Translations under genes and position numbers: made by a program
Shown: in pieces, positions 43,262 through 52,453 of the stretch
Position numbering within the stretch: position 1 is the first letter of the stretch
Layout of the letters: each line of letters opens with the position of its first letter
Notes under the pieces: model-generated
What the model was told of the DNA's origin: nothing
Database searches by the model: none
The model's input: only the letters and a program-made list of their open reading frames with translations
Assembly (NCBI RefSeq): GCF_003326015.1
Contig: NZ_CP023860.1
Location: forward strand, 930,001 to 994,000
DNA from: Candidatus Thioglobus sp. NP1
Lineage (GTDB): Bacteria > Pseudomonadota > Gammaproteobacteria > PS1 > Pseudothioglobaceae
Direction of reading: 5' to 3'
DNA: 64,000 nucleotides

Positions 43262-43280
43262 GGGGTCATACAGGGGTCAT
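43262..43280 (+). repeat. Paired GGGGTCAT repeats, 11 bp apart
   Basis: GGGGTCAT occurs at 43262-43269 and 43273-43280, the same 11-bp period as the TTTCGTGCA pair and in the same place relative to attachment repeat and integrase (here a remnant). Probable arm site of an older, different-specificity integrase. Confidence 0.5.
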
Positions 43281-43330
43281 GTTTTGCTAGAATGGATTAA
43301 CCGCTCCCTCACACATCAAAAAATTTGTAC

Positions 43331-43507
43331 TTTAGATCCCACGACCTTCGTCATTCCTGTGCATCTTATTTGGCTCAATCTGGAGCATCTCTCTTGGAGA
43401 TAGCAGATGTTCTAGGGCATAAACAGATTAGTGTGACTAAGCGTTATGCCCACCTCTGCATCGGACATAAATCAAATCTTATTAATCGAGTGATGGGTAG
43501 TATTTAG
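43331..43507 (+). pseudogene. Integrase C-terminal remnant (older element)
   Basis: 58 codons plus stop matching integrase residues 279-336, including the His-x-x-Arg motif HDLRHSCASYLAQSG, the VLGHKQ His and nucleophile Tyr in TKRYAHLC. The homology to the intact gene begins abruptly at about 43329, and most nucleotide differences are silent, so the ancestor was under selection before truncation. Too little is left to be a recombinase. It lies just outside the current element, where the integrase of a previous occupant of the tRNA site would be. Confidence 0.88.
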
Positions 43508-43566
43508 TCTCAGAATAAACTACAATCATTAATATTAAGTGAATAAGCATTTGAAGAGAAAATACT

Positions 43567-43821
43567 TTGGCAATATTTCAAATATACGATAAAGAAGATT
43601 CAGGGCCAGTAGCTGTTAAGCAAGGGTTTAATTTCAATGCTTTTGTTGCTATATTTATTTGGGCTTTGTTTAAAAGACTCTGGTTAGTAGGAATTACAGG
43701 AGCTATTTTATGGATTACTTATCAAAGTTATCAAGCTCAATTCAGCATTTTTATTTCCAGCCTATTAAACAATTTATTACATCATGAGAGAAGAATCTAT
43801 GGCAAACAAAAATTCGATTAA
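43567..43821 (+). CDS. Small DUF2628-like membrane protein
   Basis: 84 aa, TTG start with GAAGAGA about 7 nt upstream. Residues 16-39 (AVKQGFNFNAFVAIFIWALFKRLW) match the DUF2628 core, followed by a second hydrophobic segment (LVGITGAILWITYQSY). A related segment is in the 347-aa protein at 41291 inside the element. Its end overlaps the next gene. It lies between the integrase remnant and the methyltransferase, probably as cargo of an older element. Confidence 0.6.
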   Translation: MAIFQIYDKEDSGPVAVKQGFNFNAFVAIFIWALFKRLWLVGITGAILWITYQSYQAQFSIFISSLLNNLLHHERRIYGKQKFD

Positions 43822-44695
43822 AACAAAAGGTGCTGCAAAAACCGGAGATCAGCCTACTATTAATGTAGCTATTGAACAAAATTTTCCTAAAGAACAGCGA
43901 ATTATCGAAGATAATCTTGCCGCACAACTTTATTCTGGTATGAATCGATTTTGGATTAATATTACAAAGATCGCCATACTGAGGAACTGGATAGTGAATA
44001 TGACAGAAAAATTTTTACCAGGAGGTTGGAGCTGCTTTTTAGTTCGTAAGCGTTATATTGACGAACGACTTATTGAATCTATTACCGAGAATAAGATTAA
44101 AACCCTAGTAAACCTAGGTGCTGGGGCTGACACACGTCTTTATCGTCTTTCCGAAGCTCAGAACATCTCTGCATGGGAAGTTGATCAGGCTGTAAACATT
44201 GATGCTAAACGAAAGGCAATTGAAAAAGCATTAGGGTCATTCCCCAGTAATGTGAAACAAGTAAGCATAAACTTCATTAACGAGGAGATTGAAGACGTGC
44301 TAAAACGACATGGGTATCTGGGAAATGAAAAAACCTTCTTCATCTGGGAAGCAGTTTCACAGTACATAAACGAAGCTGCAGTTCAAAAGACTTTTGATTT
44401 TTTTTCAAAAGCCCCAGTTGGAAGTCGATTAGTGTTTACCTATGTACTAAAAGATTTTATTAAAGGTGAAAATCTTTACGGACAGGAATGGGGTTATGAA
44501 AAATTCGTCTTAAAAGATAAAATTTGGCATTTTGGATTTGATCCTAATCAAATAGAAGCTTACCTGAACAAAAATGGATGGAAATTAATTGAAGATATTG
44601 ATTATGCTGAATTAGGTGATCGTTATGTAAAACCAACAGGGAGAAGCTTAGGTGTGCTGGATATTGAGCGGATGGTATATGCTGAGAAAATATAA
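43799..44695 (+). CDS. Class I SAM methyltransferase (Ppm1/Tcmp family)
   Basis: About 298 aa, of the leucine carboxyl methyltransferase-like group that includes actinobacterial O-methyltransferases. Motif I is LVNLGAGADTRLYRL, followed by the acidic residue in AWEVDQ, the catalytic-loop segment FFIWEAVSQYINEAAV, and the C-terminal GDRYVKPTGRSLGVLDIERM. Start ATG 43799 has GAGAG eight bases upstream; ATG 43784 is an alternative. These enzymes methylate carboxyl or hydroxyl groups of small metabolites; the substrate is unknown. Confidence 0.78.
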   Translation: MANKNSIKTKGAAKTGDQPTINVAIEQNFPKEQRIIEDNLAAQLYSGMNRFWINITKIAILRNWIVNMTEKFLPGGWSCFLVRKRYIDERLIESITENKIKTLVNLGAGADTRLYRLSEAQNISAWEVDQAVNIDAKRKAIEKALGSFPSNVKQVSINFINEEIEDVLKRHGYLGNEKTFFIWEAVSQYINEAAVQKTFDFFSKAPVGSRLVFTYVLKDFIKGENLYGQEWGYEKFVLKDKIWHFGFDPNQIEAYLNKNGWKLIEDIDYAELGDRYVKPTGRSLGVLDIERMVYAEKI

Positions 44696-44738
44696 TTTCA
44701 TATTTTCATTATCAATCTTAATTTTTTAATTAATTCAA

Positions 44739-45119
44739 ATGAGTCAGTTAGTTTTTATTAGTATTTGTTTTTTCATGGTTTGTATATCAATTATCTTATG
44801 GATTAATTGGAGAAAAATTGGCTATCCATTGATTATTCTTATTATTATCTCTTTGGCTGTGATTTCTTTTGGATCTGGAAAATTATTAAACGAATCAATA
44901 AAATTTAATTTACCTGCTTTTAATAGTAGTTTATCTATATCAAGTTTAGATGATGATTCACAATTTCTGAGTAGAGGCAAAAAAATACTTAATTCACTTC
45001 GTGGTTGGAGTAAACAAATTAGAGGTAAGAAACCTATTTATTCTAATGATAATGGCTCTCAAATTATAGTTGACTCAATTGGTGAAGAAAAATCAATAAA
45101 AATTATTAAAAATTTTTAA
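44739..45119 (+). CDS. Hypothetical small membrane protein
   Basis: 126 aa with two membrane helices at the N terminus (LVFISICFFMVCISIILWI and YPLIILIIISLAVISFGSG) separated by the short basic NWRKIG, then a soluble tail of about 75 residues with Ser/Asn-rich and basic stretches (KKILNSLRGWSKQIRGKK). Not recognised. It is followed by a 121-bp intergenic region before the peptide transporter. Confidence 0.55.
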   Translation: MSQLVFISICFFMVCISIILWINWRKIGYPLIILIIISLAVISFGSGKLLNESIKFNLPAFNSSLSISSLDDDSQFLSRGKKILNSLRGWSKQIRGKKPIYSNDNGSQIIVDSIGEEKSIKIIKNF

Positions 45120-45240
45120 TAAAAACAAACAAGTGCTTAAAAAAAAATCACAATATTAATCCAAAAAAGTATAAACTTTAGTAAGTCCTCATTTAAATTT
45201 GATGGATTTATAATTTTTTTTAAATATTAAGGAGAGAAAT

Positions 45241-46866
45241 ATGAATTATTTGCCAAAATCTTTGGCTACAGGTTTCGTATTGGTTATGTTTGCTTCAACA
45301 TCTGTATTTGCAGCAACTCATCCAGTAACCGGCGAAACTCTGGCTGATGATCAGACATTTACATACAGTTTGTTGGATGAATTTACTTCAGTAGATCCAC
45401 AGATTGTTGAGGATGTATCTGGATCTGATATTGTTCGCGACCTTTTTGAAGGTCTTATGAATCAAGATGCTGATGGTAATCTTGTTCCTGGTGTTGCAAC
45501 TGGTTTTACTACTAATGATGCTAAAGATGTCTATACTTTTACACTTAGAGATGACGCAAAGTGGTCTGATGGGAACGCAGTTACAGCGCATGATTTTGTC
45601 TATGCATGGCAGCGTCTTGCTGATCCTGCTACTGCTTCACCTTATTCATGGTTTGCTGAAATTATGGCCCTTGAAAATGTTGGAGCTGTAATGTCTGGAG
45701 ATGCTTCACCAGATACATTGGGTGTTACTGCGATTGACAATCATACTTTAGAGGTTAGACTGACTTCATCATTGCCGTATTTTGCTGCAATGACAACTCA
45801 TGCTTCTACGTATCCTGCTCCTGAATGGAGTGTAAGTGTTTGGGGTAATGATTGGACTAAGCCAGAAAACATCATTTCTAATGGTGCTTATGTTCTTACA
45901 GAGCATATTCCTAATGAGCGTTCAGTTCGTGAGCGTAACCCTATGTATTGGAATAATGATGCTACAATCCTAGAAAAGGTAGTTGCCTTAGTAATTAATG
46001 ATGAGAACGTTGACTTTACTCGTTATTTAGCTGGTGAGTTAGATAAGGGAACTGTTCCTTCAGGACAATTTATTCGCCTGAAGCAGGACTATCCCAATCA
46101 AGCAACATCTTTCCCAAGGCTTTGTAACTACTATATGACATTTAACTTGTCTGATAGTGGTCCTGAAGCATTTAAGGATGTAAGAGTTCGTCAAGCGCTT
46201 GCTTACGCTATAGATCGTTCAGTAATAACTGAAAAGATTTTACAAGCTGGACAAATTAATGCCTTTACCTTTACTCCAGGTGCTACAGCAGGCTTTGAAG
46301 TGCCACCAGTTGCATTTGGTCAAATGTCTCAAGATGAGCGTGAAGCTAAAGCAAAAGGCCTTCTAGCTGATGCGGGTTATGGACCAAGTAATCCACTAAG
46401 TTTTGAGTACATTTACAATACTTCTGAAGGTCATAAGAAGATTGCGATTGCAGCTCAGCAAATGTGGAAAGAGACTCTTGGGGCTAAGGTTACACTTGCC
46501 AATCAGGAATGGAAAACATTCTTGAAGACTCGTGGTGCTCAAGGTTTTGAGCTTGCACGTGGTGCTTGGTGTGGTGACTACAATGAGGCTTCAACGTTCT
46601 TAGACTTACTTACTTCACCGTCTGGTTATAACGATGGTAAGTTTAATAATTCTGAGGTAGATAGTTTAATGTTAGATGCTAGAACTTTAGATGATGCATC
46701 AGCAAACTACACACGTGTTGAAGAGATCTTGGCAAATGAAATGCCAGTGATTCCTATTTATCACTACGCTGGTGTATTTATGCTTAAGACTAACGTCAAA
46801 GGCTGGCCTTATGACAATGTAGAACAGAACTGGTATTCTCGTAACTTATATAAAGTTGCTAATTAA
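45241..46866 (+). CDS. oppA: Oligopeptide ABC transporter substrate-binding protein
   Basis: 541-aa periplasmic binding protein of the SBP_bac_5 family (OppA/MppA type). Signal peptide in the first 24 residues (ending SVFAATHP). Family landmarks: DPQIVEDVSGSDIVRDLFEGL, the solute-binding signature WSDGNAVTAHDFVYAWQRL, VRVRQALAYAIDR-like FKDVRVRQALAYAID, and VIPIYHYAGVFM. AAGGAG (45229-45234) precedes ATG and TATAAT (45209-45214) may be the -10. A strong terminator separates it from the permeases, as usual when binding protein is made in excess. Confidence 0.93.
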   Translation: MNYLPKSLATGFVLVMFASTSVFAATHPVTGETLADDQTFTYSLLDEFTSVDPQIVEDVSGSDIVRDLFEGLMNQDADGNLVPGVATGFTTNDAKDVYTFTLRDDAKWSDGNAVTAHDFVYAWQRLADPATASPYSWFAEIMALENVGAVMSGDASPDTLGVTAIDNHTLEVRLTSSLPYFAAMTTHASTYPAPEWSVSVWGNDWTKPENIISNGAYVLTEHIPNERSVRERNPMYWNNDATILEKVVALVINDENVDFTRYLAGELDKGTVPSGQFIRLKQDYPNQATSFPRLCNYYMTFNLSDSGPEAFKDVRVRQALAYAIDRSVITEKILQAGQINAFTFTPGATAGFEVPPVAFGQMSQDEREAKAKGLLADAGYGPSNPLSFEYIYNTSEGHKKIAIAAQQMWKETLGAKVTLANQEWKTFLKTRGAQGFELARGAWCGDYNEASTFLDLLTSPSGYNDGKFNNSEVDSLMLDARTLDDASANYTRVEEILANEMPVIPIYHYAGVFMLKTNVKGWPYDNVEQNWYSRNLYKVAN

Positions 46867-46884
46867 TATATAGTTCTTCAAGAA

Positions 46885-46917
46885 AGCACCGTACAAGATA
46901 TTGTGCGGTGCTTTTTT
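46885..46917 (+). terminator. Terminator/attenuator between oppA and oppB
   Basis: AGCACCGTACA pairs with TGTGCGGTGCT (11 bp, one U-G) around the loop AGATAT, followed by six T. Expected to let only part of transcription reach oppBCDF. Confidence 0.88.
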
Positions 46918-46967
46918 ATTTGTGGGGTAAAATTATTCTATAAATTCCTGGCCGGTCAATTTCGGAT

Positions 46968-47891
46968 ATGATCAACTACATAATTAAGCGAATTGGTATA
47001 GCAATTCCAACATTACTTATTCTAATAGCAGTAAGTTTTTATTTGATGCATGCTGCTCCTGGTGGTCCGTTTACATCAGAAAGACCACTCCCACCTCAAG
47101 TCCTTGCCAATATTGAAGCTAAGTATGGCTTAGATCAACCAATTTGGCGCCAGATGTTTAATTATTTATGGGGCGTAATTACTGAATTTGATTTTGGACC
47201 CTCGTATAAATACCATGATAGATCTGTCAATGAAATTATTGGACAGGGCTTTCCTATAACCTTAAAGTACGGTTTTTGGTCATTTATTGCGGCCATTGGG
47301 GTAGGAATTCCTCTTGGTGCAATAGCTGCAATTAAGAAAAATACTTGGATTGATTATTTAGCAGTTGGTGTTTCAATTGGTGCACAAGTACTACCAAATT
47401 TTGTAATGGCACCGTTACTTATTATTATCTTTACTTTATGGCTTGGTTGGCTTCCTGGTGGGGGTTGGAATGGCGGTGCTTGGCAATACTTAATCATGCC
47501 TGTAATCGCTCTTTCAACTAGCTATATGGCATCAATTGCTCGTATTACTCGCTCATCAATGCTTGAGGTTTTAAATACAAACTATATTAGAACAGCAAAA
47601 TCAAAGGGATTACCCACAAAAACTATCTTCTTTCGCCATGTTTTTAAACCATCACTTCTTCCAGTAATATCTTATTTAGGACCAGCATTTGTTGGATTAA
47701 TTACTGGCTCAGTTCTCATAGATATATATTTTTCAACAGGAGGTATGGGATATTATTTTGTTAATGCTGCATTTAATCGTGACTATTCAGTAATGATGGG
47801 AATAACAATTGTTGTAGGTGGTCTTACAATCTTATTTAGTTTGATAGTTGATCTTCTTTATGCATGGGTTGATCCAAAAATTAGATATTAA
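46968..47891 (+). CDS. oppB: Peptide ABC transporter permease
   Basis: 307-aa inner membrane permease of the DppB/OppB type, six helices. The EAA loop is visible as YIRTAKSKGLPTKTIFFRH, the contact site for the ATPases. The N-terminal IIKRIGIAIPTLLILIAVSF and periplasmic GLDQPIWRQMFNYLWG are typical. First gene after the oppA terminator, 2 bp before oppC. Confidence 0.93.
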   Translation: MINYIIKRIGIAIPTLLILIAVSFYLMHAAPGGPFTSERPLPPQVLANIEAKYGLDQPIWRQMFNYLWGVITEFDFGPSYKYHDRSVNEIIGQGFPITLKYGFWSFIAAIGVGIPLGAIAAIKKNTWIDYLAVGVSIGAQVLPNFVMAPLLIIIFTLWLGWLPGGGWNGGAWQYLIMPVIALSTSYMASIARITRSSMLEVLNTNYIRTAKSKGLPTKTIFFRHVFKPSLLPVISYLGPAFVGLITGSVLIDIYFSTGGMGYYFVNAAFNRDYSVMMGITIVVGGLTILFSLIVDLLYAWVDPKIRY

Positions 47892-47893
47892 AA

Positions 47894-48823
47894 ATGATTG
47901 TAGCAAATAAAAATAAAATAGTTGAAACGGCAAATAATATGTCTGAAATTAGTGGGACAGGCCGATCTCTTTGGAAGGATGCTAGAACTAGATTTATTCA
48001 TAATAAGGCTGCAACCATAAGTCTATTTCTATTATTAGCAATTGTTATTTTTTCATTTGTAGGTCCTTATTTTGCAGTTTGGAGTAATGAGCAAATTGAT
48101 TGGAATGCAATGGGATCAGCTGCTAAAGTTGGAATGCCTTCAATAACAAGTGGCCACTTTTTTGGTACAGATGATTTAGGACGTGATTTATATTCAAGAG
48201 TCATCCAAGGTACTCAAATTTCATTAATGGTTGGTGTTTTAGGAGCAACTGTTGCGGTTGTTGTTGGCACACTCTATGGAGCAACCTCAGGATATTTAGG
48301 TGGCCGTACAGATCAGATTATGATGCGAATTGTAGATATATTAATGTCAATACCATACATGTTTGTTTTAATTTTATTACTAGTTGTATTTGGTCGCTCA
48401 ATAGGTATGCTTTTTATAGGAATTGGACTACTTTCATGGTTAGATATGAGTCGAATTGTTAGAGGTCAAACTCTGAATCTAAAAAATAAAGAGTTTATTG
48501 AGGCTGCTAAAGTTACTGGTGTAAGTGATTTCAAAATTATTTTGCGCCATATCGTGCCAAATTTATTAGGAATTGTTGCTGTTTATGCAACCCTCTTGGT
48601 TCCAGGAATTATTCTAGCTGAGAGCTTTATTTCATTTTTAGGTTTAGGCGTTCAAGAGCCACTTACAAGTTGGGGGGCCTTGATTAATGAAGGTGCTAGA
48701 ACTATACAATATGATACTGAGTGGCAATTACTCTTCCCCCTCGCTTTTTTTGTTGCCAGTCTTTTCTGTTTTTATTTCATTGGTGACGGCCTTCGTGACG
48801 CGCTTGATCCAAAGGATCGTTAG
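47894..48823 (+). CDS. oppC: Peptide ABC transporter permease
   Basis: 309-aa permease of the DppC/OppC type. An N-terminal SLWKDARTRFIHNKAA precedes the first helix as in OppC, and the domain contains HFFGTDDLGRDLYSRVI and the EAA loop FIEAAKVTGVSDFKIILRH. It ends GDGLRDALDPKDR, the classical OppC terminus. ATG 47894 gives an unconserved lead of 16 residues; ATG 47942 (MSEISGT) is an alternative start. Confidence 0.93.
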   Translation: MIVANKNKIVETANNMSEISGTGRSLWKDARTRFIHNKAATISLFLLLAIVIFSFVGPYFAVWSNEQIDWNAMGSAAKVGMPSITSGHFFGTDDLGRDLYSRVIQGTQISLMVGVLGATVAVVVGTLYGATSGYLGGRTDQIMMRIVDILMSIPYMFVLILLLVVFGRSIGMLFIGIGLLSWLDMSRIVRGQTLNLKNKEFIEAAKVTGVSDFKIILRHIVPNLLGIVAVYATLLVPGIILAESFISFLGLGVQEPLTSWGALINEGARTIQYDTEWQLLFPLAFFVASLFCFYFIGDGLRDALDPKDR

Positions 48824-48828
48824 TAGAA

Positions 48829-49800
48829 ATGAGCTTACTAGAAGTAAATAATTTAGAAGTTAAGTTTGATACTCCTGATGGAGTTGTTAATGCGGTTAAT
48901 AATGTTAGCTTTTCATTGGATGAAGGAAAAGTTTTAGCTATTGTTGGAGAGTCTGGAAGTGGCAAAAGTCAAACTGTATTTGCAATGACAGGACTTCTTG
49001 ATCATAACGGCAAAGCTAGTGGAAGTGTTAAATTTAATGGCCAAGAGATTCTTAATCTGCCAAATAATGATTTAAATAGTATTAGGGCAGAAAAGATTGC
49101 AATGATCTTTCAAGATCCAATGACAAGTCTTAATCCATACGTTCGAGTATCAGATCAGATGGCTGAAGTTCTTATTCACCATAAGGGTATATCAAAAAGT
49201 GATGCTATCAAGCAATCTATAATTATGCTTGATGCTGTAAAGATTCCAGATGCTTCAAATCGAATTAGAATGTATCCTCATGAATTCTCTGGTGGTATGA
49301 GACAGCGCGTAATGATAGCAATGTCTCTATTGTGTCATCCAAAATTATTAATTGCTGATGAGCCTACTACAGCATTAGATGTTACAGTTCAGGCTCAAAT
49401 AATGCACTTAATGGCTGACATCCAAAAAGAATTTGGCATGTCAATTATCCTCATTACTCATGACCTTGGTGTAGTTGCTGGTAATAGTGATGAAATGTTA
49501 GTAATGTATGGTGGAGAGGTTATGGAGATTGGTCAAACTGATCGTCTTTATGAAAACCCGACGCATCCATATACTCAAGGCTTAATGAGTGCAGTTCCAA
49601 GGTTAGATGATTCATCTGAGAGGCTTATTACTATTCCTGGAAATCCTCCAAATATGATGTTAAAACCTATTGGATGTCCATTTTCACCTAGATGTCAATT
49701 CACACAAGAGAGTTGTTCTTCTCAAATGCCTGAACTACTGATGGTTGATAAAAATGTTCATTATAGAGCCTGTCATGTTGCTGTAAAGGAATTGACATGA
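48829..49800 (+). CDS. oppD: Peptide ABC transporter ATP-binding protein
   Basis: 323 aa. Walker A GESGSGKSQT, Q-loop IFQDPMTSLNP, signature FSGGMRQRV, Walker B LIADEPTTALDV, H-loop LITHDLGVVAG. The C-terminal oligopeptide-transporter extension includes a four-cysteine set (GCPFSPRC, ESCSSQ, RACH) that binds an iron-sulfur cluster in characterised relatives. Overlaps oppF by 4 bp. Confidence 0.94.
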   Translation: MSLLEVNNLEVKFDTPDGVVNAVNNVSFSLDEGKVLAIVGESGSGKSQTVFAMTGLLDHNGKASGSVKFNGQEILNLPNNDLNSIRAEKIAMIFQDPMTSLNPYVRVSDQMAEVLIHHKGISKSDAIKQSIIMLDAVKIPDASNRIRMYPHEFSGGMRQRVMIAMSLLCHPKLLIADEPTTALDVTVQAQIMHLMADIQKEFGMSIILITHDLGVVAGNSDEMLVMYGGEVMEIGQTDRLYENPTHPYTQGLMSAVPRLDDSSERLITIPGNPPNMMLKPIGCPFSPRCQFTQESCSSQMPELLMVDKNVHYRACHVAVKELT

Positions 49801-50780
49801 GTAATTCATTATTGCAGGTTGAAAATTTAAAGGTTAGCTTTGATGTTAGCTCTGAAGGCGATATGCCATGGACTAAACCAAAAAAACTTCAGGCAGTAAA
49901 TAATGTTTCTTTTAATTTAAGTTCAGGAGAAACTCTTGGGATAGTTGGAGAATCAGGATGTGGCAAGTCAACTCTTGCAAGAGCAATTGTGAAAATGGTT
50001 CCAACAGATTCAGGGAAAGTTTTATGGCTTGGTAATGATCTATTGAGTTTAAATAAATCTGAAATGAGAAAACATCGAAAGCAAATTCAAATGATCTTCC
50101 AAGATCCTTTGGCCAGCCTTAATCCTCGAATGAATATTGGTGAAATTATTGCTGAACCTTTGAGAACTCACTATCCTAAAACACCTGAGGCTGATGTCCA
50201 AGAAAGGGTAAGTGATGTTATGAAAAAGGTTGGACTATTGGGTAATCTTGTAAATCGATTTCCACACGAATTTTCAGGTGGACAATGTCAGCGTATTGGT
50301 ATTGCAAGGGCTTTAATTTTAAAGCCAAAACTTATTATTTGTGATGAGCCAGTATCAGCCCTTGACGTATCAATTCAAGCCCAAGTTGTTAATTTATTAA
50401 TGGATCTGCAAGAAGAGATGGGGCTAACCCTCATTTTTATAGCCCATGATTTAAGTATCGTAAAACATATAAGTACAAAAATTATGGTTCTGTACTTGGG
50501 TAATATGGTTGAGTTTGCAAATAGCAGATATATCTATGAAAATCCAAGACACCCTTACACTCAGGCATTAATTTCTGCAGTACCTATTCCAGATCCACGT
50601 ATAGAGAAAAACAAGAAATTAATACTAATTGAAGGTGATTTGCCTTCACCAGTAAATCCACCTTCTGGATGTGTTTTTAGAACTCGATGTCATAAGGCAA
50701 AAGAGATATGCTCAAACGAAAAACCTAAGTTTAAAGAGGCAGCAACCGACCATGAAGTGGCATGCCACTTTAACGATTAA
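49797..50780 (+). CDS. oppF: Peptide ABC transporter ATP-binding protein
   Basis: 327 aa, partner ATPase of OppD. Walker A GESGCGKSTLA, Q-loop IFQDPLASLNPRM, signature FSGGQCQRI, Walker B IICDEPVSALDV, H-loop FIAHDLSIV. C-terminal cysteines in SGCVFRTRC, KEICSN and ACHF match the OppDF cluster-binding extension. Starts in the oppD stop (ATGA). It ends 6 bp from the convergent phosphoribosyltransferase gene. Confidence 0.94.
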   Translation: MSNSLLQVENLKVSFDVSSEGDMPWTKPKKLQAVNNVSFNLSSGETLGIVGESGCGKSTLARAIVKMVPTDSGKVLWLGNDLLSLNKSEMRKHRKQIQMIFQDPLASLNPRMNIGEIIAEPLRTHYPKTPEADVQERVSDVMKKVGLLGNLVNRFPHEFSGGQCQRIGIARALILKPKLIICDEPVSALDVSIQAQVVNLLMDLQEEMGLTLIFIAHDLSIVKHISTKIMVLYLGNMVEFANSRYIYENPRHPYTQALISAVPIPDPRIEKNKKLILIEGDLPSPVNPPSGCVFRTRCHKAKEICSNEKPKFKEAATDHEVACHFND

Positions 50781-50786
50781 TATAAT

Positions 50787-51350
50787 TTACTTAACGCCAG
50801 ATAAGATTTCCTTCATATTTTTCTTATTTTCAAATATTTCTTTTTCAGTAAGTCCATCCATCTCATGAGGAAAAACTAACCACTCATCTGTTTCATGAAT
50901 GAAGTAATCTGGAACTACTTCAATAATATTTCTTTCAGGTTTGTACCATGGCATTGCCATACGAATATCATGAGGTAAATTTTTTCTCGATTTTTCCTTA
51001 AGTGTATCCAGAATAGCCTTGATGCTTCTTCCAGAATCAAATACATCATCAACGATAAGAAGTTTATCTTCAGCATTCATATTACTGATAAGGTAGTCAA
51101 TACCATGAACCCTAACCTCTTTTGATTGCTCATTTATTCCATAATATGATGAAGTTCGAATAGCAATATGATCAGAATCATTCCCAAGATATGCAAGGAT
51201 TTCTTGAATGGCAATGCCAACGGGAGTTCCACCTCTCCAAACGCCTACAATAAAGTCAGGTTTAAAGCCACTATTGTGGATCTGAACTCCAAGTTTAAAA
51301 GAGTCTAAAAGTAGCTCATCTGCAGTAATATATGTTTTTGCTATTGTCAT
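50787..51350 (-). CDS. Purine phosphoribosyltransferase (HPRT/XPRT-like)
   Basis: 187-aa type I phosphoribosyltransferase. The PRPP loop is LLIVDDVFDSGRSI (13-residue signature), preceded by the flexible-loop region RTSSYYGIN and the N-terminal IVGVWRGGTPVG. It should turn hypoxanthine, xanthine or guanine into the nucleotide, recovering the bases released by purine nucleoside phosphorylase and adenosine deaminase in the adjacent operon. Which base it prefers cannot be seen. Separated from add by a 93-bp spacer, so possibly a separate transcript. Confidence 0.82.
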   Translation of the reverse strand: MTIAKTYITADELLLDSFKLGVQIHNSGFKPDFIVGVWRGGTPVGIAIQEILAYLGNDSDHIAIRTSSYYGINEQSKEVRVHGIDYLISNMNAEDKLLIVDDVFDSGRSIKAILDTLKEKSRKNLPHDIRMAMPWYKPERNIIEVVPDYFIHETDEWLVFPHEMDGLTEKEIFENKKNMKEILSGVK

Positions 51351-51443
51351 TTTATTTTCCGATTAATAATATTTTAAATAAACTTTAAGTATAAATTTTA
51401 TAGAGTTTTAAATACTTAATTTATAAAAAAATCTGAATCAATA

Positions 51444-52436
51444 CTAGAATTTTAAAATTTTATCTATAAGTTTGCTTTTTGTCTCAGAATCTGCAAATGA
51501 AGCTTTCATAGCCATTAGTGAAATATTCTTAAGATCCTCAATGCTGAGTTTAAAGTTTTTTGCACTATTTTGATATTCTTGGCCAACACTAGTCTCAAAA
51601 AATGGTGGATCATCTGAATTTAGGCTGACACTTATTCCTTTAGTCATGATAAATTTGAAAGGATGAGAGCTCCAACTAGGGTAGATAGATAAAGCTAAAT
51701 TACTTCCGGGGCTGATTTCCAAATGAATATTACGTTTAATTAGTTCGCTTAAAAGCTTATCATCTTCAATGCTTCTAACACCATGACCAATTCGAGCTAT
51801 TGGTAGATAATTGATTGCATCCCAAACACTCTCTGGGCCAGAGATTTCCCCGGCATGAACCGTACATGGATAATTTGCATTAGCAGCAATATTAAATGCA
51901 GGTTCAAAATCCTTTAAGGTAAATGCTAATTCATCTCCTCCCATTCCAAAACCAACAATATAAGGATGAGGATTATCAACCATTTTTTGGGCTACATCAA
52001 TTCCTTTTTTTGGACCTAAATGTCTTACACAGGTTACAATAATGCGCCCAATAATACCAAAATCATCCTCTGCATCATCAATACCCTCAACGCATCCTAA
52101 GATCATATCATCATAACTTATTCCGCATTCAGCTGCATGATCTGGTGAAATAAATGTTTCCATATATATAACATTTTCAGAGGCACAGTCTTTAAGATAC
52201 TGATACATAATATCTCTATAGTCTTTTTTATTTTTTAGACAGGAGCTAGCCCCATCATAAGCAACTAAAAAACTAGGAAAGTCACTCCAAGCGTAACCCC
52301 CTTTATCATTAAAGAGGTTCTGGTCAAGTTCAATTCCATTTCGTTGAGCAATTTGATGAACTAAATGAGGCTTAATAGTTCCCTCGAGGTGGCTATGAAG
52401 CTCTACTTTTGGAAGTTTAAGTATATGTTCTCTCAT
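51444..52436 (-). CDS. add: Adenosine deaminase
   Basis: 330-aa TIM-barrel hydrolase converting (deoxy)adenosine to (deoxy)inosine. Zinc ligands and catalytic residues are in the usual order: HSHLEG near the N terminus, CTVHAGEISGPESVW, RIGHGVRS, LEISPGSNLAL, and VSLNSDDPPFF with the paired aspartates. Some relatives of this branch act on adenine rather than adenosine; the operon context with PNP and DeoABC favours the nucleoside. ATG 52436 chosen over a TTG one codon upstream. Confidence 0.88.
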   Translation of the reverse strand: MREHILKLPKVELHSHLEGTIKPHLVHQIAQRNGIELDQNLFNDKGGYAWSDFPSFLVAYDGASSCLKNKKDYRDIMYQYLKDCASENVIYMETFISPDHAAECGISYDDMILGCVEGIDDAEDDFGIIGRIIVTCVRHLGPKKGIDVAQKMVDNPHPYIVGFGMGGDELAFTLKDFEPAFNIAANANYPCTVHAGEISGPESVWDAINYLPIARIGHGVRSIEDDKLLSELIKRNIHLEISPGSNLALSIYPSWSSHPFKFIMTKGISVSLNSDDPPFFETSVGQEYQNSAKNFKLSIEDLKNISLMAMKASFADSETKSKLIDKILKF

Positions 52437-52453
52437 CAAAAGATTATAACTAA

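Noticed and set aside
45467-45691. Leucine/methionine-rich frame inside oppA
   Set aside because: It is an out-of-frame shadow of a well-supported oppA coding region, with no ribosome site.
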